A program made the translations under genes and the position numbers. Source: Alitta virens (lineage: Eukaryota > Annelida > Polychaeta > Phyllodocida > Nereididae). From it: 64,000 nucleotides of DNA. Under the pieces are notes generated by a model. That model ran no database searches. It saw only the letters and a program-made list of their open reading frames with translations, and had not been told where the DNA came from. The first letter of the stretch is position 1, and every line of letters begins with the position of its first letter. Positions 29,911 through 44,090 of the stretch are shown here, in pieces. The DNA lies in the NCBI GenBank assembly GCA_932294295.1, contig OW028580.1, positions 38,675,836-38,739,835 on the forward strand. Reading direction: 5' to 3'.

Positions 29911-32900
29911 AAGGGAATATTTTTTACCTGTACGTTGAAACCACCGTGTTGGAAGACAAAACATGGACATATAAGATCCATTGGAGCTACCCTGCTGTAC
30001 CGTCCTCCCATAATATAGTAAATAATCCGATGTCGTATAACATCAAAGTCATATTTAATGTCATACTATTATATTTCAATTATTAAGTTCAAGTGATTGA
30101 CACTTTTCAAATGTATATAGCATGTGAGTAACGGTGTTCTATAAATAGCAAATTCCCCAAAATATCTCTTATCGCTTGACACATATATTTTCAGTCTGGC
30201 CTGATACTACTCAAGCTAATTGTGATGGACTTGTTAATAACATGTCAATAATGATGGTGTAAAAAAGTCTTTAGTTATTCATCATAAAAACAGTTCGTAG
30301 ACTTGGATGGATGGAATTTCCTTTGCATATAATGTTCTGAATCGTTGTTGTATTCAAGTGAAGTCTTCTGTTACGAGTAATTCTTTTATTCTGTTATGAA
30401 GTTCTGTGTTTTTATTAAGGTATTGCTTTGGCTTTGAGGATAGCACAGTTGGTTTTAAAAATTATTCAAAAGTATTCCTTATATATTTTGTATTTTGAGT
30501 GCCTCTGAGATCATTTTGTGCAATATAAAAGTTATCATATTTTATAAATCCATGGTAAATATGAAGGTTCTTGAAAACATTGATTGCTTATTTAATGGAT
30601 GGTATTATGATGGTCTATTGCATTTAGTTCAATTCGAGGTACATCAGCTGATCAGTGTGCGAATACACGCATAGATGTATTGTTGTGTATTTGTTGTTCA
30701 AACTCCCTGAATTTATATCCAGTGTACTTGCGTACACGATTGTGCTTGTTTAAGACTGGAGTATGTTGTATAGATATTGCAATCCTTGTTGTATAAATAG
30801 TTTTAAATAAGAGGTATCCACTGTTGTAAGTCAATAATTTTGCTAATTATTTAGCAAATTCCGTGCAACTGTTTAACAGTCACAATATAGATATAATAAA
30901 TTATAAATTTAGTATATTTTGATATTATAACTTCTAATTATAAGTTACAATATGAAGACACTGTTTCACATAACAAGTTGTGCAGTGGTATAAGTCAGCC
31001 AGTGTTTTGTACACTTTTCAAGAAGTTCAGGAGTTTAAATTCCCCAAGATAAAAACTTGGTCTAGAGCATCTTAACTGCTGCCTGCAGGTTGCTGATGCA
31101 GAGTGAAGGGATGCTAATCCTCCTCCAGATGTGGGATGCTGATGCTGATCTTCAGGATGCTTGGCACTGTGCCAACTTATAGGATGGTCAATGCCTCTAC
31201 CTTAAATACCCAAGGTCTTAAGGAATTCCCTTAATCTATTGTGACCTTAATTCCAGTCACGTGTCACAGGGATATCCTCGTTGCCATGGAGATGGCACAG
31301 GTGCATCCTGGTCTAATATTTGGGTAGTATCACTGACGGACCATTGTGCAAGCTGGTCAAACTGACCAGAGTAAATAAACATCAAAAGGAGGTCAATGTG
31401 GCCACTGAAACTTGTTTGACCAGCTTCTGTGAAATGTCTAGGAGCCTCCCGATTGCTGTAGATAACCATACATAATCTCTGATTCAGTTGTTAAGTGAAT
31501 GGATGTCACTTTTGTGGTCGTACCGTCCCTTGATAAATGCCTTAGATTCTTCATTGGTGGAGAAAAAACAATTAAATATCCCATTTATGTTGTTGATAAA
31601 AAGTTCTATTTAATGAGGATGCTATTTTAACATCAGTATGTTGTTTTTATGCAACATTTACAAACTCAGTGCAATATACAAGTAACAAATAGTTGTATCA
31701 AATTCATTTGTATTTTCTTCAATATCGTAAAGTAAATACTTTGTAAATCTTGTTTAGAAAAATCATTTCCCATTCCTTTTGTTAATATTTCTTCTGTCTG
31801 TTGCTATGGTGAAGCAATTGTGCATAACAGCACTGCAGAGCACAGTCTCAGTATTAATCTCTGCAACCTTTTATTGTCTGTGGGAGACCATACTAGTTTG
31901 CATGATGCGCTGTGCACCAGTTGCAACTTTGCATGCAATGGAACTGTGTCTTTTTTAGTAAGATCTTCTATCAAAGATTTGATTGTCACTTTGTGCAAAC
32001 CATCTGCTGTATTTGATTTTTGTCTAAAAATGTGTCCGATTGATGTTTCGCGAAGTTTGTTATAACGTCTCGGCGATATCGATACGATGCTGTTTAGTCT
32101 TATGGCAGCTGTCTGGCAGATGTAACAATGCAATGCTAAGGCTATTGGTTCACACTGAGATTGTATTAATCCCAAGAACTGAGTCATTAAAGTGTCTCAC
32201 TCGGTCACTGTACAAAAGCTCCTTATTCGCAAACAATGGCACCGGATATCAACAATATGGATATATTAATCGTAAATGTTATATTATCTCTCAACAGATC
32301 AGTAAATTGAATAGACAATAAATAACCGCGAAACAAAAACTTGTCAACCATCAATATGATTATTAAATGCTTTCTCTGTAATTTCATATGATGTTTCTTA
32401 TTTCTTCATATTTGTTGCATACGTTGCCATGGTATCATAATATTTTTTAGCAGTGTCATTTATAATGCATGTGCTTTTTTAGCACACAAACCAGTGTAAG
32501 ATTACATATTTTCGTGTACACATCTATTTGTAATCCATGTCTAACCAGAAACCCATAGTGGTGCCAGATACCTATTTGATTGAACAAACAATAATGGGAT
32601 TATTAATTATTCACCAATATCTCAGTTGTCATGTCAACACATAAAATGTCACATGTCAAGTCTAATGTTACTTCTTGTACTTCTTGCAGTTGATAATGTC
32701 ACAATGACATCTTGCAGATGGGGATGATAAAGGAGTCTATTGATTCACTATGTTGATGCTGAAGTAAGGGATGCTGACTGATAATTGAAAAGTTACAGAT
32801 CCAGGCCTTCTATGCTTTTTGTGCAAATGATGCCAAATGTAATGTGCATAGATATAATAGATGATATAGTGATGGCCCAATGCGGATTGATTCAACATTC

Positions 32901-34106
32901 GGTAAAATCCAGTCAGTTGAGCTTATGAAATGCTATTGCTTAAGAAGGACATACACATTTTTCACATTGTGAAGAAACTCTGTCACCACAAAGTATTTAA
33001 GTCCTCCTGAGCATTCTATTTACTGCAGGATTTTGTAAATTAATGTGAAGAAAATTCACAATAGAACCTCAGGTACATATACTCATGGATGGGTTAGCTG
33101 TATTTATGAACTGTGTATTTGATGAAGTAAACTTAATAGTTGTTTGTTGGTATCACGTAAAACGAGTTATTACTTCGATAACCTTTATCCTTTAATATGA
33201 AGTTATGAACCAAACAATAACTTTTCATAAAATTCTACAAAGCTTGAATAGCTAAGTTGAGTCTTTTCATTCACGTGCAAACCACTTGCTGAAAGATACA
33301 ACAACTTGTTTGGTAACGGTATCCTCACAAAATGCGTTTTAACTCAGTAAGTGGTCTCAGTATTCACAGAACAACGAAGCATCCTTTGGTAATGTTTCTA
33401 TCAACAGTTGTTTATAACAGTCTCAGTATCCGTAGAATAGCTGCTTATTTTTTGGAGTTTCCATCAACATTTGTTTATAACAGTCATTGAAGAGAGGAAA
33501 ACCATCAGCTGTTTTCTTGCAGTGTTCTGGTTTTCATCTTTCCTCTAGCGCATTGCACCTTCGCTGCTGTTTGTCTACATTATTAAATTCACCTCCCGGA
33601 GGAAATATCACGGGGTAAAATGATCCAGATTGATCTGTCAGAGCTCTTCGACTGATCGGTATATAAGTCTGTCACTTGCGATCGGTTATGATGTCGTAAT
33701 GATCATCATATGATAATCTTGATCACAAGAGATGATTTTTCTGCATCAAGAGGTTTGAATTCTTCAGATCTTAAGAAATGATCTTAAGCAGAAGTATTGA
33801 TTAGTGCAATGTAGCATTTGGTAATTGGCACACAAATGATCATGATTGACAGCTAGTGACTAAACTTGGTCTCCTTAAGTATGATAAGCTGAGCAGGTGA
33901 GTCGCAGTGTGTGTGTTAAACACAGTGTGTACAGCAAAACTTAATTTAAAGGATAATGTGGTTCTGTGTTAAATGATAATCCAATAGACTATTTACCTTA
34001 CTTCCACATTAAATTCATTTTGGTACAAGATGGTATTTCATGATAAAAGTTAGTGACTTGTCTGGCTCTTCATCTGGAAGGTTTCTCCGTCTTAGTTGAT
34101 AATCCA
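29911..34106. other. gene-free stretch downstream of NOP14 exon 2
   Basis: Only short chance open frames are present. I see no exon-like similarity, SINE or satellite, apart from degenerate GATGCTGATGCTG words near 31085-31170. It is consistent with intron or intergenic DNA. Confidence 0.5.
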
Positions 34107-34418
34107 ACAAGTTGCCAGTCCTATTTTGACCTCAAAATCCAAGGGTTTGGTAGAATACATAGTTGTTTCATTAGAAGATAAATCACATGCTCTTCACTAT
34201 TGAACTTTGTGTTGTTTATTTCACTTTACACACATTGTTTGTCACACTAGAAATACACAAAAGTCCTTTCATGTACGATAAAAACTACTATGATGGATAT
34301 TTTTAAAGGCTGATAAAAAGTAGTGTGCACGAAATAGTGTGTTAAGTTTTTATACCATTGCGCTGTTACAGACTCCACTGAAGCATAAGTTCCAGATATC
34401 GATCACATGCAAGCGTGC
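34107..34418 (-). repeat. dispersed repeat R1, copy 2
   Basis: Reverse complement of 6587-6925: ACAAGTTGCCAGTCC at the left, CATTGCGCTGTTACAG and AAGTTCCAGATATCGATCAC at the right. A gap of about 25 bp separates the lengths of the two copies. Confidence 0.7.
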
Positions 34419-35478
34419 TTAAATGCATTATTCCATGTGCTAGTCAAACATTATTTCCATAGCATATGTCAGATGTTATATATATATATGTGTGTTCTCG
34501 TATTCACACATTGTGCAAGTGATGATTCACATTGCTTTCGACAAATTTCACTCAATATTGCCGTTGGGCGTGGTTTCAGTGTCGTTCAGTGTCGTTTTCT
34601 TCATCAAACGTGAATAGAAGAAATGAGGCTTGAACGCTTCCAGATCACGTGGCACCCAATGTTTTGGCGGTTCGTATTGATTTTCCAAAAGATATTTTCC
34701 AGATTTTGTCTCCCGTATTAGTCAGATGCTTGGTTAATCGTGAAATATACCCCGTTCGAGCCAAAGAGTTATATTGTTACACCAGACTGTTACCTAGCAA
34801 CTTGTACACAAAAATTGTTGCTTTGTGATGTCACGTAAGCCTTTTTAGTACCTATATTACAAAAAGACACTGTCTTTGGTAGCTAGAGGCTAAGTCTTCT
34901 TTTATCAAGTCTTGCGTATTCGATAAAGGTTCTTAGTTCATTGTCTTTCATGCAATGCAAGCGAAGTTATCAGACTGACTATGCCTGAAGTAAATGCAAT
35001 GGTGTTTCTATCCTTTGTTTTTGTTAGGAAACTAGATTGGTTTCCCGTTTAGCTTTCTGTATCTGTCGAAAAACAGTTTGCCCATTGCTTTCCCATTTCA
35101 AAACTATTACAAACAGGAAGTGGAGCACATGCTTCCGGTGTCTCTAACGACCTCCTCTACAAGAGAATTGCATGATAAAAGCCATAACTAATCCCTGGTG
35201 GTCTGTGTGATGTTTGCGCATTTATCCAATTCCGGCAGGGGTTTTTAGTTCTGCCCTGTGAGGTCAATTTTCAACAAATACCCTGGTGGAAGTAGATTAT
35301 CAAGAGAGCACAAACAAGCCGAGATAGTTTCGGTGTCTCTCTATGGGGGTGTACTATCATGCGCAGAATGGAACAATGGTATTGTTAGGTCACGTGACTA
35401 AGGCTGCAGGACAGTTACATTGGAATAAACAGCAAATGTTTGTGTTGTTTTTGTGAAAGTACTTGCTAGTCTGTCGTT

Positions 35479-35536
<58 letters not shown>

Positions 35537-37745
35537 GTTTAGGTGAAGGTCAACTAACCAATTAGGTCAAGCTGTCCTAATAATGTGAAATTCCATTTAG
35601 AACCTAACGTATTTTCATTTAGTAAACAGCAAATAATATTGCAACTGACTTCCAAAGGTGGAATGGAGCAATTGATTAACGCCTCGGTCATCCAAAAATA
35701 GGTCAATAAACTAGGTCAAGTATGGTGACGTTCCAAGCATATTCCTGACGTCTGTCACATGAAGGTCTCTCAAAACAACACATTCCAGTTTTCAATACAT
35801 CATATTATGTTATTCCATTATTAGTCCCAAGTGGCAATTTACTCGTCTGACATTGATTAGATTTTCAATTAAGGCATAACCCATTTGTTTTGCAATTAGG
35901 AGCTTTTCAATCAAGCAGTTTAGTGCCTTCGTTGAAGATGGGTCCAGATATAATCCAGTTGGAATGATGTTTTTCTCAGGAGCTCTCCATCACACATATA
36001 TGCACCTTGAGCGGTGACCTATATTCCAGAGCTCTGTGACGATGCAGATGATGTCAATGTGACAAACAAGTGACGTCATCAAAATCTGTGCTGATGAATG
36101 ATTAGCATGACAACGTTCGTGTATGATTCCTTCAAAATGTATATTCCATATCGATTAGTTTTCTAAAATACATCCAGAGACTTGCTTAGTTTTGACAGTG
36201 GCTGGGAGTCTGATGCTGCCCCTATCACTTCTATTGCTGCTGCTGCTGCTGCTGGTGGTGGAGCTCTTCAGCTGCTGAGAGTGCCCACTGTTTGTTGCTA
36301 CCACGTGCCCCACTGTTCAATTGTATCGGAGCAGCCGATCTAGCCCCCTCTATTGGAAGTGAAGCTACTCAATCCACCGTGTTTGTTTGTACAAGTCTTA
36401 TTACAGTAAAGATTTTGAGTCGAAATTGAAAATGCCAGTTTGTTGTCATGGTGCCTACCTTAGGTTAGGCGAATTGCTTCAATGCATAGGCCTACTTGGT
36501 ATGATGGGTGGCACCTCAGTGGCGATATATATATATATTTATCTTGGAGGTGTTACCCTTATTACATATATATATATATATATATGTCATGTTCATGCAC
36601 CATGTGTGTCGTAATGATATCTGTACAAGTAAATGCATATATATGTAATATGAATAAAATTATTCTGAGTTATAATGTATTCCAGTCAAGCTGAATCAAC
36701 TATGTATATCAAATGATACATTGTACATGTCCATGTTTTTAGATGTTTTCCTAGAAAGATCATTTCTGGGAACTAGCCTCCACAGTTTAGTTTCACTCAT
36801 ATACAGGTCAATCAATGACTGATGAAGAAGTGCCTCGCAGTGTCAGTGACGTTTATGGCTGGGATCATGAGCTATAAAATAATGATATACTAATTAATAT
36901 ATTTATGATGTGAGATGTTATATAGTTATAGCATTATCCACAATGCTGCTTTCATTGGTAACAACTCTTTCTGTTGTAGCTGGAACCTAGTTTTATTTAC
37001 TACTTTTCTATTATTCTTTAATTGTTACTGTATACCATTTACTTTGTATTTTCTGTTTACAATGTGACACATATGTCATGAATGACATGAAGCTGTCAAA
37101 TAAAAGGTATTATATCATATGTAAATATAAAGAACATGTAAAAATAAAATAAAATAATTTTAGTTCTTAATTATTTATAGAATGTTTTTACTTTGGGTAA
37201 CCAATCTGTACAAACACAGGATGCAATGTAATATAAACTACATGGGATTGATGCTAATTAATTCCGCTCAAGCATGTTTATCAGTGTTGATTATTGGCAA
37301 AATGAAATAAAGAAAAATAGAAAGAAAGAGGTAGATTTGAAAAAGGTAGAAAATGCCTAAAAGTATTTTGAAATTTATGGAAACAATGTGCACTGTATAA
37401 AACTCATTCCTATCTGATTTGAACTTTATCAAATTAGAGTTATGACTAACTTCCACAAAAACTGTTTTTGTGTATATCATGGTTTTGTTATCACAGGCAA
37501 AGCCAACTTTTTTTCCTTCAAGCACGAAATTGACCCAAGGGGCTGTTTGGGTCAATGTGACCTTCAGAAACCACTTCCTGTCTGTATTGACCAAGTATTG
37601 ATCAATTCTTAATATGTAGCTGCTCTGCCCTGGGGAATTGCCTTTCCTGAGTGAGGTAGACGCCCACTGCTCTTTTAAGAAAGCTCTGTGAGATATGAAA
37701 AATTGGGGGTAAGCAACATAAATTTAGCAAGGACAGAGTTAGCCT
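34419..37745. other. gene-free stretch with AT and CTG microsatellites
   Basis: Contains (TA)n at 35481-35533, shorter TA runs near 36525-36545 and 36563-36585, and CTG repeats near 36233-36258. No exon was recognised. Confidence 0.5.
35481..35533. repeat. (TA)n microsatellite
   Basis: About 26 uninterrupted TA units. It can extrude as a cruciform, and its length is probably polymorphic. Confidence 0.95.
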
Positions 37746-37747
37746 AC

Positions 37748-37895
37748 AGACGGGTGGGGGCCTAGCTCAGTGATAGCACGCTTGGCTTCCAACCACGGGG
37801 TCCTGGAATCAATTCTCGGTCTAGCCTAAGTTGGATGGCTGTTTCATCCATCATCTCATTGCCGAAATACAGGACGTAAAGCCCTAATCCACCCA
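37748..37895 (+). repeat. tRNA-derived SINE, family B, best copy
   Basis: The head GGGGGCCTAGCTCAGTGATA, GCACGCTTGGCTTCCAACCA, then CCTGGAATCAATTCTCGG resembles a tRNA with A and B boxes. The tail AGTTGGATGGCTGTTTCATC and CATCTCATTGCC, then CAGGACGTAAAGCCCTAATC, is shared with 1-120 and 56668-56830. Confidence 0.75.
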
Positions 37896-40404
37896 CCCAC
37901 GTACAGACAGACAGATATAGTATTAGATACTGTGGCAGAGAGAGATAGGGACAAGAAATACAGAACACCACAGAGATAGTCTACAACCAGTTAATGCAAT
38001 CATGGTCTGATACTGTCCATAAGCTTGTCTGAGATTTTTTCATATGCACTGTAACAGCTATCTTAGTTCTGCCCTCACAAGTATATTCAGATGTGTTTTT
38101 TAGACTTTGGAAAGTTTACACCAGGATAGATAGATAGATAGATAGATAAATAAATGGAAAGATGGATAGATAGATGGATAGATGGACAGATAGGTAGATG
38201 GATAGATAGATAGAGATAGATGGATGGATAGATAATAGAGAGATAAATTGATTGATTGATTGATTGATGGATTGATGGGGAAAGTGCAGCCCTGTAAGGC
38301 AATTTCTTGCCACTAACAGGGGTAATAAATGAGGCGAGATAGGAGGAGGAATCCAGTCTGTCCACCCATGTTACATATTAACTTATGAGACTTTACTGTA
38401 GTAAGCAGTATGATTACATTATCATAATTATATTGATTAGTTTTTAGGGAAAAAAAGTAAACCTGCATAATTAGCCTACGTTCGGCAGAAACTAACTTGA
38501 CCAATTCACAATTGAGACTATCAAATTCTTATCCCTGCTGTTTACTTTTAGTTCTGATGTGAAGTATCTCACTCTAAAGACCACCTCACCACACAAAACC
38601 ACTACATTTATTACCAAGGTCTTGATGTTGAGATGTACTGTATATCAGAGAGGTCTGCTATTTCAAGAGAGGCGTAATCTTACTTTAATACAAGGATACA
38701 TACCAAGGGCACAGCTGCACGCCAAGGGCATGGAAGACGGTGTGATTGCCAGTCAAGGTCAAATATGATGGTATTACAGTTTGCTGAGAGGAATGCGCAT
38801 AAATATGACAATAAAGAAAAAGTATAAGCAAGAAAAAAAGGTTTGGCACAGTATTGGCATGTGGTTGTCTGTATTTTGTGACAGCTCATGGATTGATATT
38901 TATTAAAAGGTTTGGATTGTGAATAAAGCATTTAAGCTGGATTTCCTACTTCCAGTCTACAGTATGATTATTTATCGAAAAGGAGCATTCATTTTGCACA
39001 GTGAAACCTATCTTAGTCCCACCTCACAAGTATGTGCATTTGTGTTTTTTTTATCTATCTATCTATCTATCTATCCAAGTGAAGACTTTCCAATGTTTTG
39101 CACAGGTCTATGTGAGTCTTGAGGTGCTGGGTGGATTCGAACTTAGGACCCTCGGATTCGTCCACCATATAGGTTGATTGATTGATTGCTTGATCGATAG
39201 AATGTTAGGAAGATAATGTTTTTACAGATAATATTTGTACAGATCTGTGCGAGTCTTGAGGTCTTATGTAAAGTGCACTATATAATATGAAATCCTGTTA
39301 CTTAGCGTGCAGAAATGAAAAGCTAGCTTCTTCCAGCAACTTTCCAGGGAACTGACAACCGGAAGTTAGTATGCATGTCTCATGCGCCAGGTGTCGCTTC
39401 GGTCTTGTCACGTCAGCCCGAGAAGAAATGCTTTCAGTTGCATGACCTAGGTGGAAATGTTGGGTCTTAAATATAGTGGAGCTCTTTAAAAGCGAAGAAC
39501 TAATGCTGTACTGTGAAGTTTGTGTGACAAGGAGCTGGGATGGAGATTTGAATCGGTGAAATATTGTAAGTGGTGTCTTTGCCATTGATTTATTCTTCGG
39601 AGATTTTACTGAAGTTTCCACTATAGTGGTTTTGTTGTTGTACACTTACCTCGCCATTAAGACTTCTTGGGAATGGTTAACAGAGAGGTGCTATTAGTGA
39701 AGCTGTTAATAATAGTAGTTATTATTAGTTATGATAAACACGGTTTGTGTATCTAGCCTGGTTATACTAATAGTAGTTAAAACAACAATGTTAAACGGGG
39801 TAGCTGAATCAGGAATTATGAATTGTTGACTAATAACAACAAAAACTCATTCCAGGCATTTTCTTTTAGAAAATTATAACTCTGTTGGAAAAAAAAATAA
39901 AAAATCAGACAAGGTACCAAAAACCCTATTGCCTCTTGTTTCCTGTACAATAACAGACACTATAGTTGCCCTCCCAGCCCTCCCAGCCATAACATGAGTG
40001 ACAAGGCCCCACTTTGCCTTTCTCTGTTTTTACCCTCATAAAACATGACAGGCATTGGCTTAGAGGCCTCTGGGGGGACTAAAGGACATAACAGGCATAC
40101 CATAACAACCCTTGGGTGCCAGCAGGACTAAAGGACATGCCGCCAAAGCCATAACAACACTATGGTAACGACAGGGCGAAATCAAGACTAAAATGCATTA
40201 TAGCACTTGAGTCTAGTGGCCCACAGCTCTATGCCTTCTCTTGCCACACAGATTGAATTCCTTGCTGATTGCACTATTCATTTGCTTGACCACTGGTCAT
40301 TGGGGGTCAGTAGATGGGATGTGTGAGTTCCACTACATGTACTGAATATCATTTGGTTGGTGAGGTTGGGGGTTGGTTCCAGTCAATGTCAATGTGTCAA
40401 TGTT
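37896..40404. other. mostly gene-free stretch
   Basis: Besides the microsatellites at 38123-38272 and 39049-39076 there is a 115-residue minus-strand open frame at 39298-39645 with no recognised domain. A tRNA-like B-box word (GTTCGAATCC on the minus strand) lies near 39134. Confidence 0.4.
38123..38272. repeat. GATA / GATG / ATTG microsatellite cluster
   Basis: GATA and GATG units run from 38123 to about 38245, followed by ATTG units to about 38272. The minus-strand translation gives a spurious Tyr/Leu/Ser/Ile-rich open frame. Confidence 0.9.
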
Positions 40405-40628
40405 ACTGGGTCTGAAGCTTAGTCAGCTTATATGACAAGCTGCCTGAGGCAAACGTAATGATGAGATGATAAGGCTGCTTGGAATCCACAACACATGATG
40501 CTTAACCAGCTCATATGACCAGCTATAGGCAGACGCAATGATAAGATGCTTGGAGTTAGACATTTACCCAATGGGTGGGTTCTTTTACTTGCCTCACCAT
40601 AGACATCGAGTACAAGGCACCTCCAAAT
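40405..40628 (-). repeat. SINE family A copy (tail partly duplicated)
   Basis: Minus-strand tail words (CAAGTAAAAGAACCCACCCA, CATCTCATCATTACGT) are present. The CAGACGCAATGATAAGATGC block appears twice (near 40450 and 40515), so the copy has an internal duplication or is two nested fragments. Confidence 0.6.
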
Positions 40629-41283
40629 ATCAAACCAAACTAACTCCTAACCATAGAATCTGATGTCAAGCAATGCTAAATAACTTCTATTACAGTTTTA
40701 AGTTTCATAAAATTCTGAAAGTGTCTGACAGAATTTTAGTTTCGCTGTATCTTATCAATTAACAGCCAATTTATGCTGCCCTGATGTTACCAAATTCTGT
40801 TGTTACAAAACTTTTTTGTTGTTATAGGAAAACTATTTCTTGGGCCCAAAATTGTTATAATAGACTTCAGTGTTGTTTAGATGAGTGAGAACTAATCAGT
40901 TCAGTTTAAATATTGTTAATGAATAGATTAGTTTGTTGCAATAGAAGTTTGAAAATTCCTTCACATAGCTTATGTGCCTAATTAATATAAATCAGTTAAT
41001 CTTGCTAATTTAGCCACATTTCTATGGAATTAGACAATTGCCAATATTTATGGGAAATATCTCCATTCTACTGGAATAATTTTACAGCAACACTTGTGAA
41101 AATTTCCACAACATTTCCTTTAGTTTCCTATCATGGTGTCTTGAGTTTAATTTGATTCCATTAGCTGAAATGTGTTCCAATCTGTTGGCCCTCCAATATT
41201 CAGTGAGCGATGATTTTGAACCAACACAGACCTTTTCACTTCATTGTGGGCGGCTGAGTTTCTAATGAATTACAGGCCCTACT

Positions 41284-41366
41284 GTTGCTATGGCAACGGA
41301 ATTCCATCGTCACTGTTGCTATGGCAACCGGAAGCGGATCCATAGAGCACCGGAAGTTATGATTGG
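41284..41366. promoter_or_regulatory. cluster of two RFX X-boxes, two ETS sites and an inverted CCAAT
   Basis: GTTGCTATGGCAAC, a full RFX X-box palindrome, occurs at 41284-41297 and again at 41315-41328. CCGGAAG (41328-41334) and ACCGGAAGT (41349-41357) are ETS sites, and ATTGG is at 41362-41366. Such clusters mark promoters of housekeeping or ciliary genes, but no gene is visible nearby. Confidence 0.45.
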
Positions 41367-41667
41367 TAGGAACTATTGACTTTTTTTAAGAGTCTTTACT
41401 TCAGGCTAGAAATTATTAATATAAGGAATATTAGGATAATTTGGTAAGCTAGTAAAGTTGTATTCTATTTCCATGATGGAAATGCATGGCTTGGCTGTTT
41501 ACATTGGAATCTCATCTTTAAGAAATTCAGAATAGATTAGAATAGACTGTATTTCACCCATAGAGAAACTGGATGCTTGCATAAGTGATAATAATTAAGA
41601 ATACATAAAGATATCGAAATAAAAAAGAAGAAAAAGAGTATTACAGCATTGGTGCAATTTTATTTTT

Positions 41668-41985
41668 CTCAATGGCGAGTTGGTCTTGATAGTGAGAATA
41701 GTGAAATAAGTACAAAGACAAAATTCATACTATTATGTCCAAAAATGGGTGGTCTTAATGGTGAGGTGGTTTTAATGGTGAGGTGTTCCTAATGGTGAGG
41801 TGGTCTTAATGGTGAGGTTGTCCTAAAATGAGGTGGTCTTAATAGTGAGGTGGTCTTAATGGTGAGGTTTTCTTAAGGATGAGGTGGTCCTAGAATGAGG
41901 TGGTCTTCAAGTTAATGGTGAGGTGGTCTTAATTGTGAGAGGGTCTTAATGGTGAGGTGGTCTTTAAGAGCTGTCCTACTGTATT
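41668..41985 (+). repeat. 17-bp minisatellite (GGTCTTAATGGTGAGGT)
   Basis: About fifteen imperfect units of GGTCTTAATGGTGAGGT. The same word occurs in short arrays at 45785-45820, 49355-49380 and 59340-59560, so the array probably grew from the inner end of a dispersed DNA transposon. Confidence 0.8.
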
Positions 41986-41989
41986 CTAG

Positions 41990-42521
41990 TATTTGGTCAT
42001 TCTGCTGACAACGCTAATTACCAACACATCATTTGACAAACGACTCTGTTCTGGCAGCATTATTCTTTTATAGAAGCTAGGGCCTATGCATTGTGACGTC
42101 AGCAAGTAATTCCCCCCACATAAGTGTGCCTTATTCTCTCCTCTTTAATATTTCATGAAGAGGACCTACACAGCTAACACGGGCTATATATACTGGTGAA
42201 TAATCACTGAATATGAACCCGGTCTCTCATCTACCTGTATAGGGCTTTTTTTTATGATGCTGTTATGTTGCTCTGTTGAATCAGGGTTCTAAGTTGAAAA
42301 GGACATTTTAATGTTCAGTAGAGTTAGCTGTTAAAGCATTTAATTTAGTTATTGGACCATATCGTTTGTATATGTAACTCCCTATGCTTGTAGGATGTAT
42401 GAAAAGCTTTTTTACAGAGGTTTTTTTTTAACCTATACCATTAATTCCTGATAACAAGAATATATTGAATTGTCCTTTTTAACATAATTGAATATACTTC
42501 AATTCATTTGAAACGTAAACC

Positions 42522-42552
<31 letters not shown>

Positions 42553-44080
42553 TCAAATCTACTACATATTTTTTCAACCAAAATTAAATCGTGTGATATA
42601 TTTTGTCAACCAAAATACTCTGCAGTGTAGCACGCATAAAAAGAATAATTTCAAAACATTCCTAGAACTCTTTTTGGCAATGCGTTTTTCACGTGACTCT
42701 ACTTCTGCGTGTTTAGTTTCCATGACAACCAATTAAACTAATGGCAATGTCAGATTTTTCTCTCTCTCATGACTTTGTTGTCATGACTGAAAATTATTTC
42801 GTGCTTCTAGTCTCTGTTATTGTCATGCTAGAGTTGGTAAAGTTTTCGTGTAACTTTTGATCCTTTGTTAAGATGGTTTAACTCATCTTTAAATCATTTA
42901 AGTCCTAATTTGATCATTTGTAATTGGAAACTGCATGCCATGTGCTAAATTGATTGATTGATTGATTGATATGGTGTTGTCATGATATATAGTTGAATAT
43001 AGTAAAATTTTTATCATGGTTGAAAAGGATGATTATGGTGATGATAACGTGTCCTATCTTTAGACGGTATGCAGAGGCAAAGTAATGATGAGATGATAGT
43101 GTGATTTATGTGCACATGGCAGTGTGTTGGTAGTGTCATTGGATCTATTCCTATTGGGTGGTTCTCTGCAAAACTCTGCTTTTCTTGAAGGTTGTGACAA
43201 TTTTGTGGGGCGTAAGATATTTTTGGGATAACTTCTCGAATGCGCTTTGCTCAAATTCTTGATTTTTGTTTTACTAGAAGAGCAGTTTTGGGGGAAAGTC
43301 TTACCATAAAAATAAGAATAATAATAAAATAAATACAAGAAATACAGAAATCTAGGAATTTCATGAGCATAGGCATGTCTTACAATGTGTTACAGTTGGT
43401 GGAATTGATATGCAAATTTTCGTTCGCTTGTAAATTGAAAATTGCACTTGAGTCATTGGTGATAAATGGACCTATGTTTTGTGTTGAAGTTTAGGCTGCC
43501 TTGACGACTCTTACTGGCATTCATAGCAATAGGTTATTTAGTGAGGATCCCTCATTCACTGAACCTTGACACTGATGACAAGGAATAGCTAGAGTGATAT
43601 CACCTGCCCTCTAGTGACTTTCAATGGCCCCTAGACGAGTCATAACTATCTCATAAGTCATCTTAGGATAAAACAGCTATAATAGAACATATAGGAGTGT
43701 GACTTCTCAATGCAGTTTTTAGCAGAAGAAAACACGAAAGTTCACATATCAATTCTAGGAACTGTAACTAGTTTGACAATAGACTAGATATGAAAGTTTG
43801 AAAGTCAAACTTTGAAATAGATATCGCGTTCCTAAGTATATTTTTGGATTTGAAAAAAAGAACATGCAACAAAAAGCCTGTCAAACATTTTCGTGATCAT
43901 AAAAAAATTGAATTTAACTTTCAGCAATACACACATTGCACACTGCGCCGTGTAATAGACATATCAGTACCCTCTGCTCAGCTGCATCACATGAACTCTG
44001 CCTCCTTTTGTGTTTGTCATATTCCTCTCACACAGCCATTCATCTTTCATTCATAAACCTTTATGGGAAACTGGATGCTC
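41990..44080. other. gene-free stretch with poly-A run
   Basis: Contains about 29 A at 42522-42550, (ATTG)n near 42950-42970 and a weak SINE-A-like AGTAATGATGAGATGATA near 43080. No exon was seen. Confidence 0.5.
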
Positions 44081-44090
44081 CCCAGAGACC

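Noticed and set aside
36200..36310. Poly-Ala/Leu coding exon in the CTG repeat
   Set aside because: Simple CTG microsatellite with no flanking splice or coding signal.
39298..39645. 115-residue minus-strand frame
   Set aside because: No domain, no splice context and no codon pattern I can support. It could be a small gene but is more likely chance.
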